Positions 19,266 to 28,080 are shown, counted from the stretch's first letter. The stretch: DNA of 64,000 bases from MFD04580-c1 sp963702995 (GCA_963702995.1 OY969783.1:4588001-4652000), one strand, 5' to 3'. Translations and numbers: made by a program. The notes: generated by a model from the letters alone, not told the origin.

Positions 19266-20064
19266 GGGCTGTCTCTCCGTGACGGTTTAGGTTGTGTCGG
19301 CTGACGGATCTGCGGTCCGCGCCGTGCGTTTCTTCATTCCCTTGAAAGGCCTCGGGGAGCCTGACGGTCCCCGCGCGAGCCGCGCCACACTTGGGTGATC
19401 GCAAACCCGGGTTCGTCGGCGGCCCGGATCGGGGCCGCCTTCGGCCTAAGGGAAGGCTTTGCCATCTCTTGAAGATGTTGAGGAAGGCATCGCCTTCCGG
19501 TCGGCTGTCATTGCGCCGTATCGACGTCTAACTTCGGTGGCACCTCCCTTTCGTCCTGACCGTCCACTCGCCCCGACCGGCACGTCGATCGCGCGACACG
19601 GCGGGGCCATGACGGACGGCACAGGCCCAGAGCGTTTGGGTGTCGGACCACACGTTCCGTCACCGTGCCCGGACCGTAATCCGGACCGTCCCCAAGCCAC
19701 CGGTCTCATCGTCGTCGTTTATAGGGTGACTTTAGATGCGCGCGGGGGATCTGCTCATAAAACATTATGAGCCCTTGACCTATGGATGGTGCAGTCGCGT
19801 ACCGTACGGTAAACGGCCCTTTTATCAGACGGCCCGGAATGGCCCGCCCGAAGGGGTGCGTGACAAGTCGATGTGTTTACGCCGAGTTGCGCGACGGCGC
19901 GCGAAAGCGCCCGCGGGGAACGCGGGCGACGGAAGGGAAAGGCGAGATGTTGGCGGCCGATGGCGTGAAGCCCGTCTCGTGCGGAGGCGGGACGGCCGCA
20001 GGTAAGCGGACGAACCGCGCACCCCCCGCCGCGCCGCCCCGGCCGCCGCGGCCGCGACCCCTAC
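19266..20064 (-). promoter_or_regulatory. Upstream region of flagellin 1 with inverted repeats
   Basis: About 800 bases without a gene. It is less G+C-rich around 19720-19830. It holds three clean symmetric sites: GGAAGGC-ATC-GCCTTCC at 19482-19498, GCTCATAA-AACA-TTATGAGC at 19753-19772, and the 12-bp palindrome TACCGTACGGTA at 19800-19811. On the minus strand TAAAGTCA (19727-19734) and GACGATGA (19706-19713) weakly resemble a sigma-28 promoter with a 13-base spacer. Any of these could be a promoter, an operator or a terminator of flagellin 2. Confidence 0.4.
19272..19280 (-). promoter_or_regulatory. Possible CsrA site over the flagellin 1 ribosome site
   Basis: The minus-strand leader carries ACGGAGAGA immediately before the flagellin start, an A(C)GGA core coinciding with the Shine-Dalgarno. 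CsrA blocks flagellin translation at such sites in Bacillus. csrA and fliW lie in the same block, so the same is plausible here, but only the core motif is seen. Confidence 0.35.
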
Positions 20065-21495
20065 TTACTTGAGGAGCGACAACACATTCTGCGGCGTCGA
20101 ATTAGCCGTCGCCAGCACGCTGGTCCCCGCCTGCACGAGGATCTGGCTTCGCGTCAGGTTGGACGTTTCGATCGCGAAGTTCGCGTCTCGGATCGTGCTT
20201 TCGCTGCTCGTCACGTTTTCGATCGTGACGTTCAGCGCGGCCTGGTTGGTCGCGAGCGTATTCTTTTCGAACGCGCCGAGCTTGCCCCGCAGGACCGCCA
20301 CCTGGTTTATCGCCAGGTCAATGATCTTGCTTGCCGACGCCGCGTTGCCGCCGACCAGCGACGAACTACCGCCCGTCACGACATCGCTCAGGAAGCCGAC
20401 GTTGTTGTCGCCCAGGTTGCTCGCGGCGACGGACTGGATGCCGATGCTCTGCTGCTGATTGTTTGAGACCTGCGCCCCAAGCTGGAACTTTGCCCCACCG
20501 CCGGTGATGGCGAAGTTCGTTGTCGTGAGGCCGACCGACTTATTCAGGGTGAATGTCGCGTCGATCTGCGAGTTGTTCACCTGGAGCGTGAGGCCGTCGC
20601 CGACGGTCGTCGCGCCGTTGACCGTCGCCACAACGTCGCGGCCGACGCTCCGATTCTTCGCCGCGCCACTCGTGTCCTGCGTCGCGATGGCGCCGCTCAG
20701 CGCCCGCACCGACACGAAGCTCTTGGAGCCGTAGGTGTTGCTGGCGAAGACAATGCCGCTGTTGGGCGCGGCCTTGTTGATGAACGACGCCGTCACGCCG
20801 GTGCTGTCGGTGATGCCGTTGACAGCGAACGCGATGGACGACGCGGCCGTGCCCGACGCGAAAGAGAGCGTCTGGACGCCGTCGTTCCCCTGGATCTGCA
20901 GCGTCACCGGCCCTTTGACCAGCGAGCTGTTGGCGAACTCGATCTGGGCCGGCTGGGCGCTGGTCACCACCGAGACCTGCACGGGAATTGACGGGTTGGC
21001 CCCGAAGTTCGCCTGGCTGATGTTCAGCGCTTTGACAGTGGTGTTGTCCACGCCGCTGGTCAGGTAGTCCAGGCTGCCGTTGATCAGGTGCAGCCCGGCG
21101 AACGTCGTCGTGTCGCTGATCCGCGTGATGCTCTGGATTGCGGAATCGACCTGGAGCTGGTTCGCTTTCAGCTCGTCAGGCGACAGCGCGCCGCTGTTGG
21201 CCGACTGCACGATCAGGCTCTTGATGTTCACCAGCAACGAAGAGACTTCGTTCAGCGACCCTTCCGCCGTCGCGATGACGTTCTGGGCGCGCTGTGAATT
21301 GCTGACGGCCTGCTGGAGCCCGGCGATTTCGCTGCGCAGGCTTTCGCTGGCGATCAGGCCGGCCGGGTCGTCGGCGCCGGTGTTGATCTGAAGCCCGCTG
21401 GATAGTCGCTGAAGCGTGCTTTGCAAGTTGGCCTGTGAGCTGGCCAAGCCGCGCTGCGCCGTCAAGGCGCCGACGTTCGTGTTGATGCGGCTCAT
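20065..21495 (-). CDS. Flagellin (paralogue 2)
   Basis: A 476-residue flagellin, similar in plan to its downstream neighbour but clearly diverged. The N-terminal region reads SRINTNVGALTAQRGLASSQ and RLSSGLQINTGADDPAGLIA; the C-terminal region includes NLTRSQILVQAGTSVLATAN and ends LSLLK. The middle again contains a hook-IN-like segment (SIAFAVNGITDSTGVTASF). GGAGG lies seven bases before the ATG. Two unequal flagellins suggest a composite filament or segment-specific use. It follows csrA on the same strand. Confidence 0.95.
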   Translation of the reverse strand: MSRINTNVGALTAQRGLASSQANLQSTLQRLSSGLQINTGADDPAGLIASESLRSEIAGLQQAVSNSQRAQNVIATAEGSLNEVSSLLVNIKSLIVQSANSGALSPDELKANQLQVDSAIQSITRISDTTTFAGLHLINGSLDYLTSGVDNTTVKALNISQANFGANPSIPVQVSVVTSAQPAQIEFANSSLVKGPVTLQIQGNDGVQTLSFASGTAASSIAFAVNGITDSTGVTASFINKAAPNSGIVFASNTYGSKSFVSVRALSGAIATQDTSGAAKNRSVGRDVVATVNGATTVGDGLTLQVNNSQIDATFTLNKSVGLTTTNFAITGGGAKFQLGAQVSNNQQQSIGIQSVAASNLGDNNVGFLSDVVTGGSSSLVGGNAASASKIIDLAINQVAVLRGKLGAFEKNTLATNQAALNVTIENVTSSESTIRDANFAIETSNLTRSQILVQAGTSVLATANSTPQNVLSLLK

Positions 21496-21809
21496 GTCAA
21501 ACCTCCGTACTGGCGGAAGGCCGGGCGGGGACTATTCCCCGACGCGGTGAAACTGGCGGGAACGGCCGCGACACCGAGTGAAGCGGCGGCCTTGGCGACA
21601 AGCGGGTGGGGCTCGCCCAGCACCGGGCCCGCGTCGGCCCGTGGCCGGCGCCGCGGCGCTGGCGGCCGCGAGCCTCTCCCGCGCGGGCCCACGGGGTCGC
21701 GGGCCCTGCTTGTCAACCGACGGGTCATCGGGGCCTCAATGAGCGGCGGGCCACAGGCCCCGCCGCGAAACGCCGGGCCGCTTCGCCTGACTCGGGCGAG
21801 CGGCGCCGG
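21496..21809. other. Gap between csrA and flagellin 2
   Basis: About 310 bases, very G+C-rich. Beyond the ribosome site of flagellin 2 I see no gene and no strong hairpin. Confidence 0.4.
21502..21508 (-). promoter_or_regulatory. Possible CsrA site over the flagellin 2 ribosome site
   Basis: The leader reads ACGGAGG just before the start, so a GGA core coincides with the Shine-Dalgarno as at flagellin 1. Inference from the known FliW-CsrA-flagellin loop; the full CsrA consensus is not present. Confidence 0.35.
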
Positions 21810-22061
21810 CTACTTCTTCTCCTCTTCGGGCGGCCCCTTCGGGCCGATCTTGCCAAGCCCGGAGAGGTCTTCGGGCTTGACCTGCGCCGCGGCACGGTTC
21901 TCCCGACGGATCGCGTCGTAGACCTCCTTGCGGTGGACGCTCACTTCACGCGGGGCATTGATCCCCAGGCGAACCTTGTCGCCTCGGATGTCCACGACGG
22001 TGACTTCGATGTCGTCACCGATCATGATCGTTTCATCCCGCTGGCGGGACAGGACTAGCAT
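21810..22061 (-). CDS. csrA: Carbon storage / flagellin translation regulator CsrA
   Basis: An RNA-binding regulator that blocks ribosome sites. The protein is 83 residues, with the canonical opening MLVLSRQRDETIMIGDDIEV, then VTVVDIRGDKVRLGINAPRE and VSVHRKEVYDAI. The RNA-binding arginine in the VHRKEVY segment is present. Compared with a ~61-residue E. coli CsrA it has a polar tail (KPEDLSGLGKIGPKGPPEEE). GGAAGGAG precedes the ATG at 22061. It lies between fliW and the flagellin genes, the arrangement in which FliW sequesters CsrA until flagellin is exported. Confidence 0.97.
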   Translation of the reverse strand: MLVLSRQRDETIMIGDDIEVTVVDIRGDKVRLGINAPREVSVHRKEVYDAIRRENRAAAQVKPEDLSGLGKIGPKGPPEEEKK

Positions 22062-22244
22062 GCTGGCTCCTTCCGGTGGACGAAGGCGCGCCGTCTGACG
22101 GCGGCCACTGTTCGGGCAGGCCCCGCGGAACGGGCCTCCCTCCACGGCGCCGGTCTCCCCGGCGCCGCAAAACCGGCCACGACTTCCGTGTCGGGGCCGC
22201 GGCCGCCGCGCGGAATCCGCGCCGGCTGGCCGTTCGGTGCTGTC

Positions 22245-22323
22245 GCAGGCGAGACGCCTGCCGCGGCAGGGCTAACCCCGCAAAGGCAAGCTGCACCCTG
22301 ACAAGGCAGGCTTCAGGCCTGCC
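22245..22323. repeat. Two GC-rich hairpins between csrA and fliW
   Basis: Perfect stems GCAGGCG-AGA-CGCCTGC (22245-22261) and GGCAGGC-TTCAG-GCCTGCC (22305-22323). They share the GCAGGC core and could pair with each other. They could attenuate transcription between fliW and csrA or be a dispersed repeat. Confidence 0.55.
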
Positions 22324-22371
22324 GCGACGGTCGCGGCGCCATACGGCGCGCGCCCGCCGCCGCACCCTCCC

Positions 22372-22821
22372 TCAGGCCGACTTGGCCAGGGGGATCGTCG
22401 CGGCGAGCCGCAGCAGCGGCTGGCGGGTCGTCCACTTCTTTTCGGTGAGGACCACCTGCTGGGCCAGGCGGTTCTGCGCGTTCACCACGAGCGGCCCGAG
22501 GAGGTTCCCGGTGAGCCACTCGCCGACCTTGTTGCAGATGACGAACACCTGTAGGAACGAGGCGTCGTCAACCCGAAGGTCCTGCTGCGTCTCTTCGCGA
22601 ACCGGGACGTCATAGTCCTTGAAGAAGATGCTCGGGTCGGTGACCACGAACGCGAGGTTCGGGTCGTCCGTTGATTGAAGCCAGAAAAAGTAGTTCTCCG
22701 CGCCGGTTTGAATCAGCGCGTAGCGTGCGTGATCGGGGAACCCGAGCAAGCCGTGGGGGAACGTGATGATTCTCTCGTCATCGACCACGAGGCGCCCGAA
22801 GCGCGTGCTTTCGATCTCCAT
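22372..22821 (-). CDS. fliW: Flagellar assembly factor FliW
   Basis: A 149-residue FliW: opening with MEIESTRFGRLVVDDERIIT, followed by FPHGLLGFPDHARYALI, DDPNLAFVVTDPSIFF and LVVNAQNRLAQQVVL, all positions conserved in the family. FliW binds both flagellin and CsrA and so couples filament protein level to translation. It is transcribed just before csrA and after flgL, on the same strand. Confidence 0.95.
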   Translation of the reverse strand: MEIESTRFGRLVVDDERIITFPHGLLGFPDHARYALIQTGAENYFFWLQSTDDPNLAFVVTDPSIFFKDYDVPVREETQQDLRVDDASFLQVFVICNKVGEWLTGNLLGPLVVNAQNRLAQQVVLTEKKWTTRQPLLRLAATIPLAKSA

Positions 22822-23089
22822 GCCAAAAACTCCGTTCCTGCTGGTGTATGTGCCGGCGGGTCGCCCCGGCGGTCACGCTCGCGGCTCCGCCGCGCGCGAA
22901 CAATCGACCGGCCCGCGAACTCCGCCGCGGGCTCAATGCTCCACTCTTGAACGCCCGGCGGCGCACGAACTGCGCCACCGGCAACTTTTTCCGCGCCTCG
23001 CCCCGCGCCACGTCGTCACAGTCGTGCCAACATGGCCTGTTCGAGGGCCACAACAAACGCCGTTCCTCGCCGCGGCCAAATCTCGAACG

Positions 23090-25051
23090 TCAGGCCAGGA
23101 AGTCCATCAACGACAGGTGCAGGGTTTTCCCCGCCGACTGCAGCGTCGCTTGCAGCGCCGTCTGCAAGGTCTGGAACTTTGTGATCGCCGTGGTGAAATC
23201 CGTGTCCTGCAGCGAGGAGAGCAGCGAGTTCGTCGCCACGTTCTGATTGCTGATCTCCGTCGCGCGGGCCGCCAGTTCCTGCGACGTGGCGCCGGCCTCG
23301 CCCCGGATGATCACCACGTTGTCCTGCGCCGCCTTCAGTTCCCCGCCGGCATCGGTGATTCCGGTCTGGTCGTTATTTTTCAGGCTGTCGCGGAGCTTGG
23401 CCAGGGCGGCAAAGACGCCGTTCGCCGACGCGCCACTCACGTCGGCGCCGGTGATCGACGTGTTCGTCGTCGCCGACGGCTTCAAGAGCCCCAGGTCGCC
23501 CGCCGCTGGCGAGAGGTTCAGCGCGCTGACCGACAGCTTCCCGGCGCCGCCGGAGGTGTCGGTAAGCGTGATCCCGTTCCCGTTGGCGGCCAGCGCGGCG
23601 ACGACCGTCGCGCCACCACCGCTGGCGGCCGCGCCCGCATTGATCTTGTCGATCACGTCCTGCACGGTCGTCGCATCTGCCAGGCTGACGCTGAAGGTCG
23701 CGCCGCCCGCCCCGGCGATGCGGATGTCCCCGCCGGCGACCGTCCGTACCCCCTTGCCGCCGTTGAGAGCGCTCAGCAGGGTCGAGCCGGTCAGGCTCCG
23801 AACGCCCAGGTCGGTGGCGGTGGTGCCGCCGTTCTCGCCGACGGTGAGGCTTGTACCCTGGGTCGGGTTGACGATCTCGATCCCGTTGCCGGCCGCGTTG
23901 ATCCGCGCCAGCACGTTGGCGCCCGAGCCATTGATCGCGTTCAGAAGCCCCTCCACCGTCGGCGGCGACGGGAGCGGGGGCGATGTGAACTTCAGGGCAG
24001 CGCTCGCCGAGCCATTGGTAATCACCAGGCCGCTGGCGACATCGATCCCCGCGCCGCCGCGGAGGTCGGAGAGGCGGGTGAGCGGCGTTAATTTCGCCTG
24101 GAGGCTTGATCCGTCGAGCGGCGCTCCGGCCCCGCCGCCGGTCGCGCGGACGATGCCCAGGTCGGCGGCCGTCGTCCCGCCGGCGATATCGGTCAACGTG
24201 ATGTTGTCCGTCGCGTTGCCGCTGAGGGCCAGCCCGCCGCCGCCGCCCGCGCCGATCGACGCCGTCACTCCGCCCACGCCAGCGGCGTTGATCGCGTTGA
24301 CGACATCGCCGATCGAGTCGGCGTGGGACAGGTCAATCGTCTTGGTGACCGACCCGTTGCCCAGGACAATCGACCCCAGGCTCACTCCGTGGCCTAGCGC
24401 GCCGCCGAGGTCCGACAGGCGCGTTTGCGCCGTCAGGGATGGGGCCAGCGCGTTGGAGCCAAACGTCTGGGTCGAGAGGGCGCCGAAGACCGAGGCGCCG
24501 CTGACCTGAAACGCGAGCGACGCGTCGTCACCCACCTGGTTCCGCAATACCGTGCTCGAGCCGACGAACTGCACACCGCCGTTCACCTGGGAAAACGGCG
24601 CCTTCGCGGCGCTGTCGCCGCCGAAGAGGTAGGTGCCGTTGAACTGTTTGTTCGCGATCGACAGCGCCTGGTTGTAAAGCGTGTCCACCACGGCCGCCGC
24701 GCCGGCCCGCTGGTCGGCCGATACGTCAGAGCCGACGTTGGCCGACGCGATCGTCTGCGCCTGCTGAAGCAGGTTGGTCAGGTCGCCCAGGGTCGAATCG
24801 ACCTCGCCAAGCTGGCTCTTTGCCTGGTCGATGTTGGACGAATACGTCGTTCGCAGGTCCAGCGTCTTGCGAAGCTCCAGGATGATGGCGGCGCTGCTTG
24901 GGTTGTCGCTGGGGACGTTGACCTGCTGGCCCGTCGAAAGCTGGTTCTCCACCGTCAGCAGGTCCGCCTGCGTTCGCGCCAGCGATTGCTCGGTCACGCT
25001 GCCGCGGAGCAGGTTGCTGACGCGAGAAAGTTGGGTCGGGAGGATCGCCAT
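23090..25051 (-). CDS. flgL: Hook-filament junction protein FlgL (enlarged)
   Basis: The second hook-filament junction protein. The N-terminus matches FlgL/flagellin D0-D1 (LPTQLSRVSNLLRGSVTEQS, QLSTGQQVNVPSDNPSSAAI) and the C-terminus ends in ISNQNVATNSLLSSLQDTDF. Length is about 653 residues, twice that of the enteric FlgL. The extra middle (roughly residues 220-540) holds at least three hook-IN-like units (SIGDVVNAINAAGVGGVTA, TVEGLLNAINGSGANV, TVQDVIDKINAGAAASGG). I prefer the ATG at 25051 over a TTG at 25081. It begins 37 bases after flgK. Confidence 0.93.
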   Translation of the reverse strand: MAILPTQLSRVSNLLRGSVTEQSLARTQADLLTVENQLSTGQQVNVPSDNPSSAAIILELRKTLDLRTTYSSNIDQAKSQLGEVDSTLGDLTNLLQQAQTIASANVGSDVSADQRAGAAAVVDTLYNQALSIANKQFNGTYLFGGDSAAKAPFSQVNGGVQFVGSSTVLRNQVGDDASLAFQVSGASVFGALSTQTFGSNALAPSLTAQTRLSDLGGALGHGVSLGSIVLGNGSVTKTIDLSHADSIGDVVNAINAAGVGGVTASIGAGGGGGLALSGNATDNITLTDIAGGTTAADLGIVRATGGGAGAPLDGSSLQAKLTPLTRLSDLRGGAGIDVASGLVITNGSASAALKFTSPPLPSPPTVEGLLNAINGSGANVLARINAAGNGIEIVNPTQGTSLTVGENGGTTATDLGVRSLTGSTLLSALNGGKGVRTVAGGDIRIAGAGGATFSVSLADATTVQDVIDKINAGAAASGGGATVVAALAANGNGITLTDTSGGAGKLSVSALNLSPAAGDLGLLKPSATTNTSITGADVSGASANGVFAALAKLRDSLKNNDQTGITDAGGELKAAQDNVVIIRGEAGATSQELAARATEISNQNVATNSLLSSLQDTDFTTAITKFQTLQTALQATLQSAGKTLHLSLMDFLA

Positions 25052-25087
25052 TTGAATCGCCGTGCGCTCTAACCGGTCCAAAGACCA

Positions 25088-26791
25088 CTAGTGGACAAGC
25101 TGCAACGTCACATCCATCAACTGATTCACCGTGCTGATCAGGCGGGCGGCCGCCTGGTAGGCCCGCTGCTGCTGCATCAGGTTGACAGCCTCTTCGTCAA
25201 GGCTGACCCCACTCAGCGTCTGCCGCTGCCCCTGAAGCGTATCGACGACTGATTTTGCGGCGTCGGCGTCGTTCTTCGCGGTCGAGACGGATTCGCCGAC
25301 CCCGGTCACCAGGGCGTTGTATGAGTCGTTCAGGCTCGTACCGTTGAGGGCGGCCAGCGGCTGGCCTTGCAGCGCCGCGATCGCCCGGGCGGTCTGGTTA
25401 TCGCCCGGCTGGCCGTTCTTCGCGGCCGCCAGTTGCGTGGGGTCGCTGACGAGCGTCTGGTTCACGGCGATGTCACTGGCATCCTTCCCCGTGAAGAAGG
25501 AATTGACGCCCAGCGAGGCGAGGACGCCGCTGCTGTCCTGGCTGAAGCTCACCTGGCTTCCGCTGTTGGCGGCCGCGATCGTCAGCTTCCCGCCGTTGAC
25601 GGTCGCCGTCACGCCGGGGATCGCCGACAGCGTCGTCGCAAGGCTGTTGAGGGTCGTGCCGGCGCCGCTGGCGGGGCTCAGATCGATCTGGACCAGGCTG
25701 CTCGACGACAGCCCGGTCGCCTTGTCAGTCACGTGAATGACGAAGCTCCCGTTGCTCGGCGGCGTGGTGAGCCCCGATTTGGGGTCATTCAGTGCGACGG
25801 TCGGGTCGGCGACGGCGTTGGTTGACGTTGTCGTCCCGAACCCGCTTAACCCCTGGCCGGACGAATGAATCTTGTTCAATTCAAAGATCAGGTTCTGCGC
25901 CAGCGAATCGACTTTCCCGATCGTGTTCGTCAACCCCTGGTTGGTCGAAAGCAGCGCGCCGATCTGGCCCGAGGTGACGGCAACCGTGCCGCCGTTGCTC
26001 TTCATCGCCACCGACTGCGTCGTGACGCCGTTCACCGTGTTGTTCGTCAGTGTCAGCCCGTTGTTGGTCGTCCCGTAGACGACAGGCTCGGAGCCGATGT
26101 AAACGTTCAGCGTCCCGTTGTTCTGCGGGACCGCCTGCACGTCAACCAGCTTGCTAAGCTGGTTCAGGGCCGCGTCGCGCTGGTCTCGCAGGCCGTTGTC
26201 TGTGCCGGTGCCGCCCCCTTCCGCGGTGGCGATCTGCCCGTTGAGCGAAGCGATCTGCCCGGCGATCGCGTCGGCGTTCTTTACCAGCGACGGCAGGCTC
26301 CGGCCCGCGTCGGCCTGCAGCGTCGTCAATTGGTTCCGCAGGTCGGTGAACGATTTCGCCACGCTCTGGCCGTTCTGGATCACCACCTGCCGCTGGGCCG
26401 CGTCCTGCGGCTGGTTCGCCAGCGTTGACCAGCTCCCGAAGAACTTGCCAAGCTGCGTCGAAACGTTGTTGGAGCCCAATGCGTTGAACACGCCCTCCAC
26501 CTGGCCGAGCCATTGCGACGACGTGTCGGCCTGGCTGCTGTCGCTTGTGGCGGCGCGGATCCGCGACTGGAGCGATTCGTCGATCTGCCGCGAGACCGAA
26601 TCAAGGTTGACGCCCTGCCCGATGAAGACCCCGGCGCGCACCTGTTGATCGGGGTTCGCCGATAGTGAAACCACCTGCCGCGTGAAGTCGGCGTTGCCGG
26701 CGTTGGAGATATTGTTGCCGGTGACCTGGATCGCCGCCTGCTGGACGGCGAGGGCCTGGGCACCGATGTTGAGCGCGCCGTTGAGGGACAT
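25088..26791 (-). CDS. flgK: Hook-filament junction protein FlgK
   Basis: A 567-residue FlgK. The N-terminal flagellar rod-type motif (LAVQQAAIQVTGNNISNAGN, then ADFTRQ) and C-terminal helix (EEAVNLMQQQRAYQAAARLI, ending MDVTLQLVH) are both intact. The central part carries domains with Gly/Ser/Thr-rich strands. The ATG at 26791 gives the family N-terminus; an in-frame upstream extension looks non-coding. The gene lies between flgN, its export chaperone, and flgL, as in many flagellar operons. Confidence 0.95.
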   Translation of the reverse strand: MSLNGALNIGAQALAVQQAAIQVTGNNISNAGNADFTRQVVSLSANPDQQVRAGVFIGQGVNLDSVSRQIDESLQSRIRAATSDSSQADTSSQWLGQVEGVFNALGSNNVSTQLGKFFGSWSTLANQPQDAAQRQVVIQNGQSVAKSFTDLRNQLTTLQADAGRSLPSLVKNADAIAGQIASLNGQIATAEGGGTGTDNGLRDQRDAALNQLSKLVDVQAVPQNNGTLNVYIGSEPVVYGTTNNGLTLTNNTVNGVTTQSVAMKSNGGTVAVTSGQIGALLSTNQGLTNTIGKVDSLAQNLIFELNKIHSSGQGLSGFGTTTSTNAVADPTVALNDPKSGLTTPPSNGSFVIHVTDKATGLSSSSLVQIDLSPASGAGTTLNSLATTLSAIPGVTATVNGGKLTIAAANSGSQVSFSQDSSGVLASLGVNSFFTGKDASDIAVNQTLVSDPTQLAAAKNGQPGDNQTARAIAALQGQPLAALNGTSLNDSYNALVTGVGESVSTAKNDADAAKSVVDTLQGQRQTLSGVSLDEEAVNLMQQQRAYQAAARLISTVNQLMDVTLQLVH

Positions 26792-26842
26792 ATCGACCTG
26801 ACAACAAAAACGCCCGTGGGGCAAGCCCGGCGGCCGCGCCCT

Positions 26843-27334
26843 CTACCCGATCGCTTCCATGACCCCGATCCTTCGCGAGACCTGCGGGACGCCGTACTTC
26901 GTATAGACATTCGCCTTGGCCACCGCGCCGGCGAACAGCCGCACCACCGTGTTCAAGTGGCCGAGCAGCGCGTTGGCGACCTTGCCCGCCACGCGATTGC
27001 GGGCGGCGACGGCCGACGCGACGGCCTTCAGCTCATCCCGCAGCCGATACAGCTCGACGCGCCGAGGCGGGTAGAGCACCGCCAGTTGAGAGAGCGTCAC
27101 CGTCGGCTCGACGCGCATCGCGGCCGCCACCTGCCGGACGGCCGCCTTGCGCTTCACTTCCAGCGCCGTGATGCGGCCGTGCGTCGCCCGCTGCATGGAC
27201 GAAACCTGGTCCATCGTCGCCAGGTCGAACGCCTTCATCGCCCCGGCGTGCGACTCGACCTGCTCGAGCAGCTTCCGATGCTCGGCGATCAAGTCCCGCA
27301 GGACGGCTTCAAGTTCAGCAATCTGCCGCGACAT
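26843..27334 (-). CDS. flgN: FlgN-like flagellar export chaperone
   Basis: A 163-residue mostly helical protein. The opening SRQIAELEAVLRDLIAEHRK and the following LLEQVESHAGAMKAFDLATM fit FlgN, which binds FlgK and FlgL before export. Position supports it: immediately upstream of flgK and eight bases after the rod-binding gene. The ATG at 27334 was chosen because the extension to 27400 overlaps the preceding gene heavily. Assignment rests on helix pattern and context rather than strong motifs. Confidence 0.8.
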   Translation of the reverse strand: MSRQIAELEAVLRDLIAEHRKLLEQVESHAGAMKAFDLATMDQVSSMQRATHGRITALEVKRKAAVRQVAAAMRVEPTVTLSQLAVLYPPRRVELYRLRDELKAVASAVAARNRVAGKVANALLGHLNTVVRLFAGAVAKANVYTKYGVPQVSRRIGVMEAIG

Positions 27335-27341
27335 CGGGGCC

Positions 27342-27953
27342 TCACGAAGAATGGACGACGCCGCCGGACGCGGTGTTGAATTTCGGCCGCCGCGGGTCAT
27401 TGCCGCCCAGCGAGCCGCCGGAGCGATTCGGCGTCCCCGAAGGGCTGCCGCCGCTTCGCTGGCCGCCGCCGCCGCTCGGGGCGTTTGCCTGTTGCGCGTA
27501 GGCCTTCGCGGCCTTCTCCCGCGACTCGATCTTGTGGACCACGGCGTTCACCAGCTTGCGCCCGGCGCCGCGCGACATGTGCTCGATGAGCCGCTGATCG
27601 CGCATCTCCGTGAAGGCCTCGCCGCCGCGGCCGCCGTCCATCATTTTTGATTTGAAGGGGCTCTGGTGCATCTGCTTCATCAGCGTCCCGAAGAACGTCT
27701 GGGCGACCCACTTCCGCGTCTGCTCGACAAGCTGATCTTGGTGCGTGGGCTCGGCGCCGCCGGCGGCGACCCCGTGCGCCAGGAGCGGCCGCTTCCCGTT
27801 GCTCGAGTAGGCGGCCGCGTCGCTCAACGCATGCGAGACGCGCCCATGGAGGTCGGCGGCCATCAGGTTGGTCCGCACCTTCGCCATCGACGGCCGCCCC
27901 GCCTGCTCGGCCAGGTTCAAAGGCTTCAGAGGCTGATGGGTGTGCAAATGCAT
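27342..27953 (-). CDS. flgJ: Rod-binding protein (FlgJ N-terminal domain type)
   Basis: The segment WVAQTFFGTLMKQMHQSPFK, GGEAFTEMRDQRLIEHM and GAGRKLVNAVV is the FlgJ rod-binding (rod cap) domain, placed at about residues 85-145. There is no muramidase domain; instead the tail is Gly/Ser-rich (SGGGGQRSGGSPSGTPNRSG). Single-domain FlgJ forms are common outside gammaproteobacteria, where another enzyme opens the wall. It starts the distal flgJ-flgN-flgK-flgL-fliW-csrA run and has a sigma-28-like site about 70 bases upstream. Confidence 0.88.
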   Translation of the reverse strand: MHLHTHQPLKPLNLAEQAGRPSMAKVRTNLMAADLHGRVSHALSDAAAYSSNGKRPLLAHGVAAGGAEPTHQDQLVEQTRKWVAQTFFGTLMKQMHQSPFKSKMMDGGRGGEAFTEMRDQRLIEHMSRGAGRKLVNAVVHKIESREKAAKAYAQQANAPSGGGGQRSGGSPSGTPNRSGGSLGGNDPRRPKFNTASGGVVHSS

Positions 27954-27976
27954 AAGGCGTGTCCAACACACTGACC

Positions 27977-27997
27977 GCCGGGCCCAATAAGCCCGGC
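27977..27997. terminator. Small stem-loop before flgJ
   Basis: GCCGGGC-CCAATAA-GCCCGGC, a perfect 7-bp stem with a 7-base loop, between the sigma-28-like site and flgJ. Function uncertain: it would lie in the 5' leader of flgJ if that promoter is used. Confidence 0.4.
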
Positions 27998-28020
27998 CCG
28001 ACTCGACGAGGTCAAATGAG

Positions 28021-28047
28021 TTATCGGCCGCCGACCCTCAAAACCTG
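28021..28047 (-). promoter_or_regulatory. Sigma-28-like flagellar promoter for flgJ-flgN-flgK-flgL
   Basis: On the minus strand GCCGATAA (28021-28028) matches the enteric sigma-28 -10 element in all eight bases. Upstream GCAGGTTT (12-base spacer) matches five of eight bases of TAAAGTTT. It points to flgJ, 70 bases away. A mirrored CCGATAA at 28056-28062 on the plus strand forms an inverted repeat with it, so an operator or hairpin reading cannot be excluded. Confidence 0.45.
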
Positions 28048-28080
28048 CAACAGGACCGATAATGAGCTAAAGGGGGGAAT

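Noticed and set aside
22763..24091. A 442-codon plus-strand frame opposite flgL and fliW
   Set aside because: Mirror of real genes in high-G+C DNA; composition is Arg/Gln/Gly-biased without structure.
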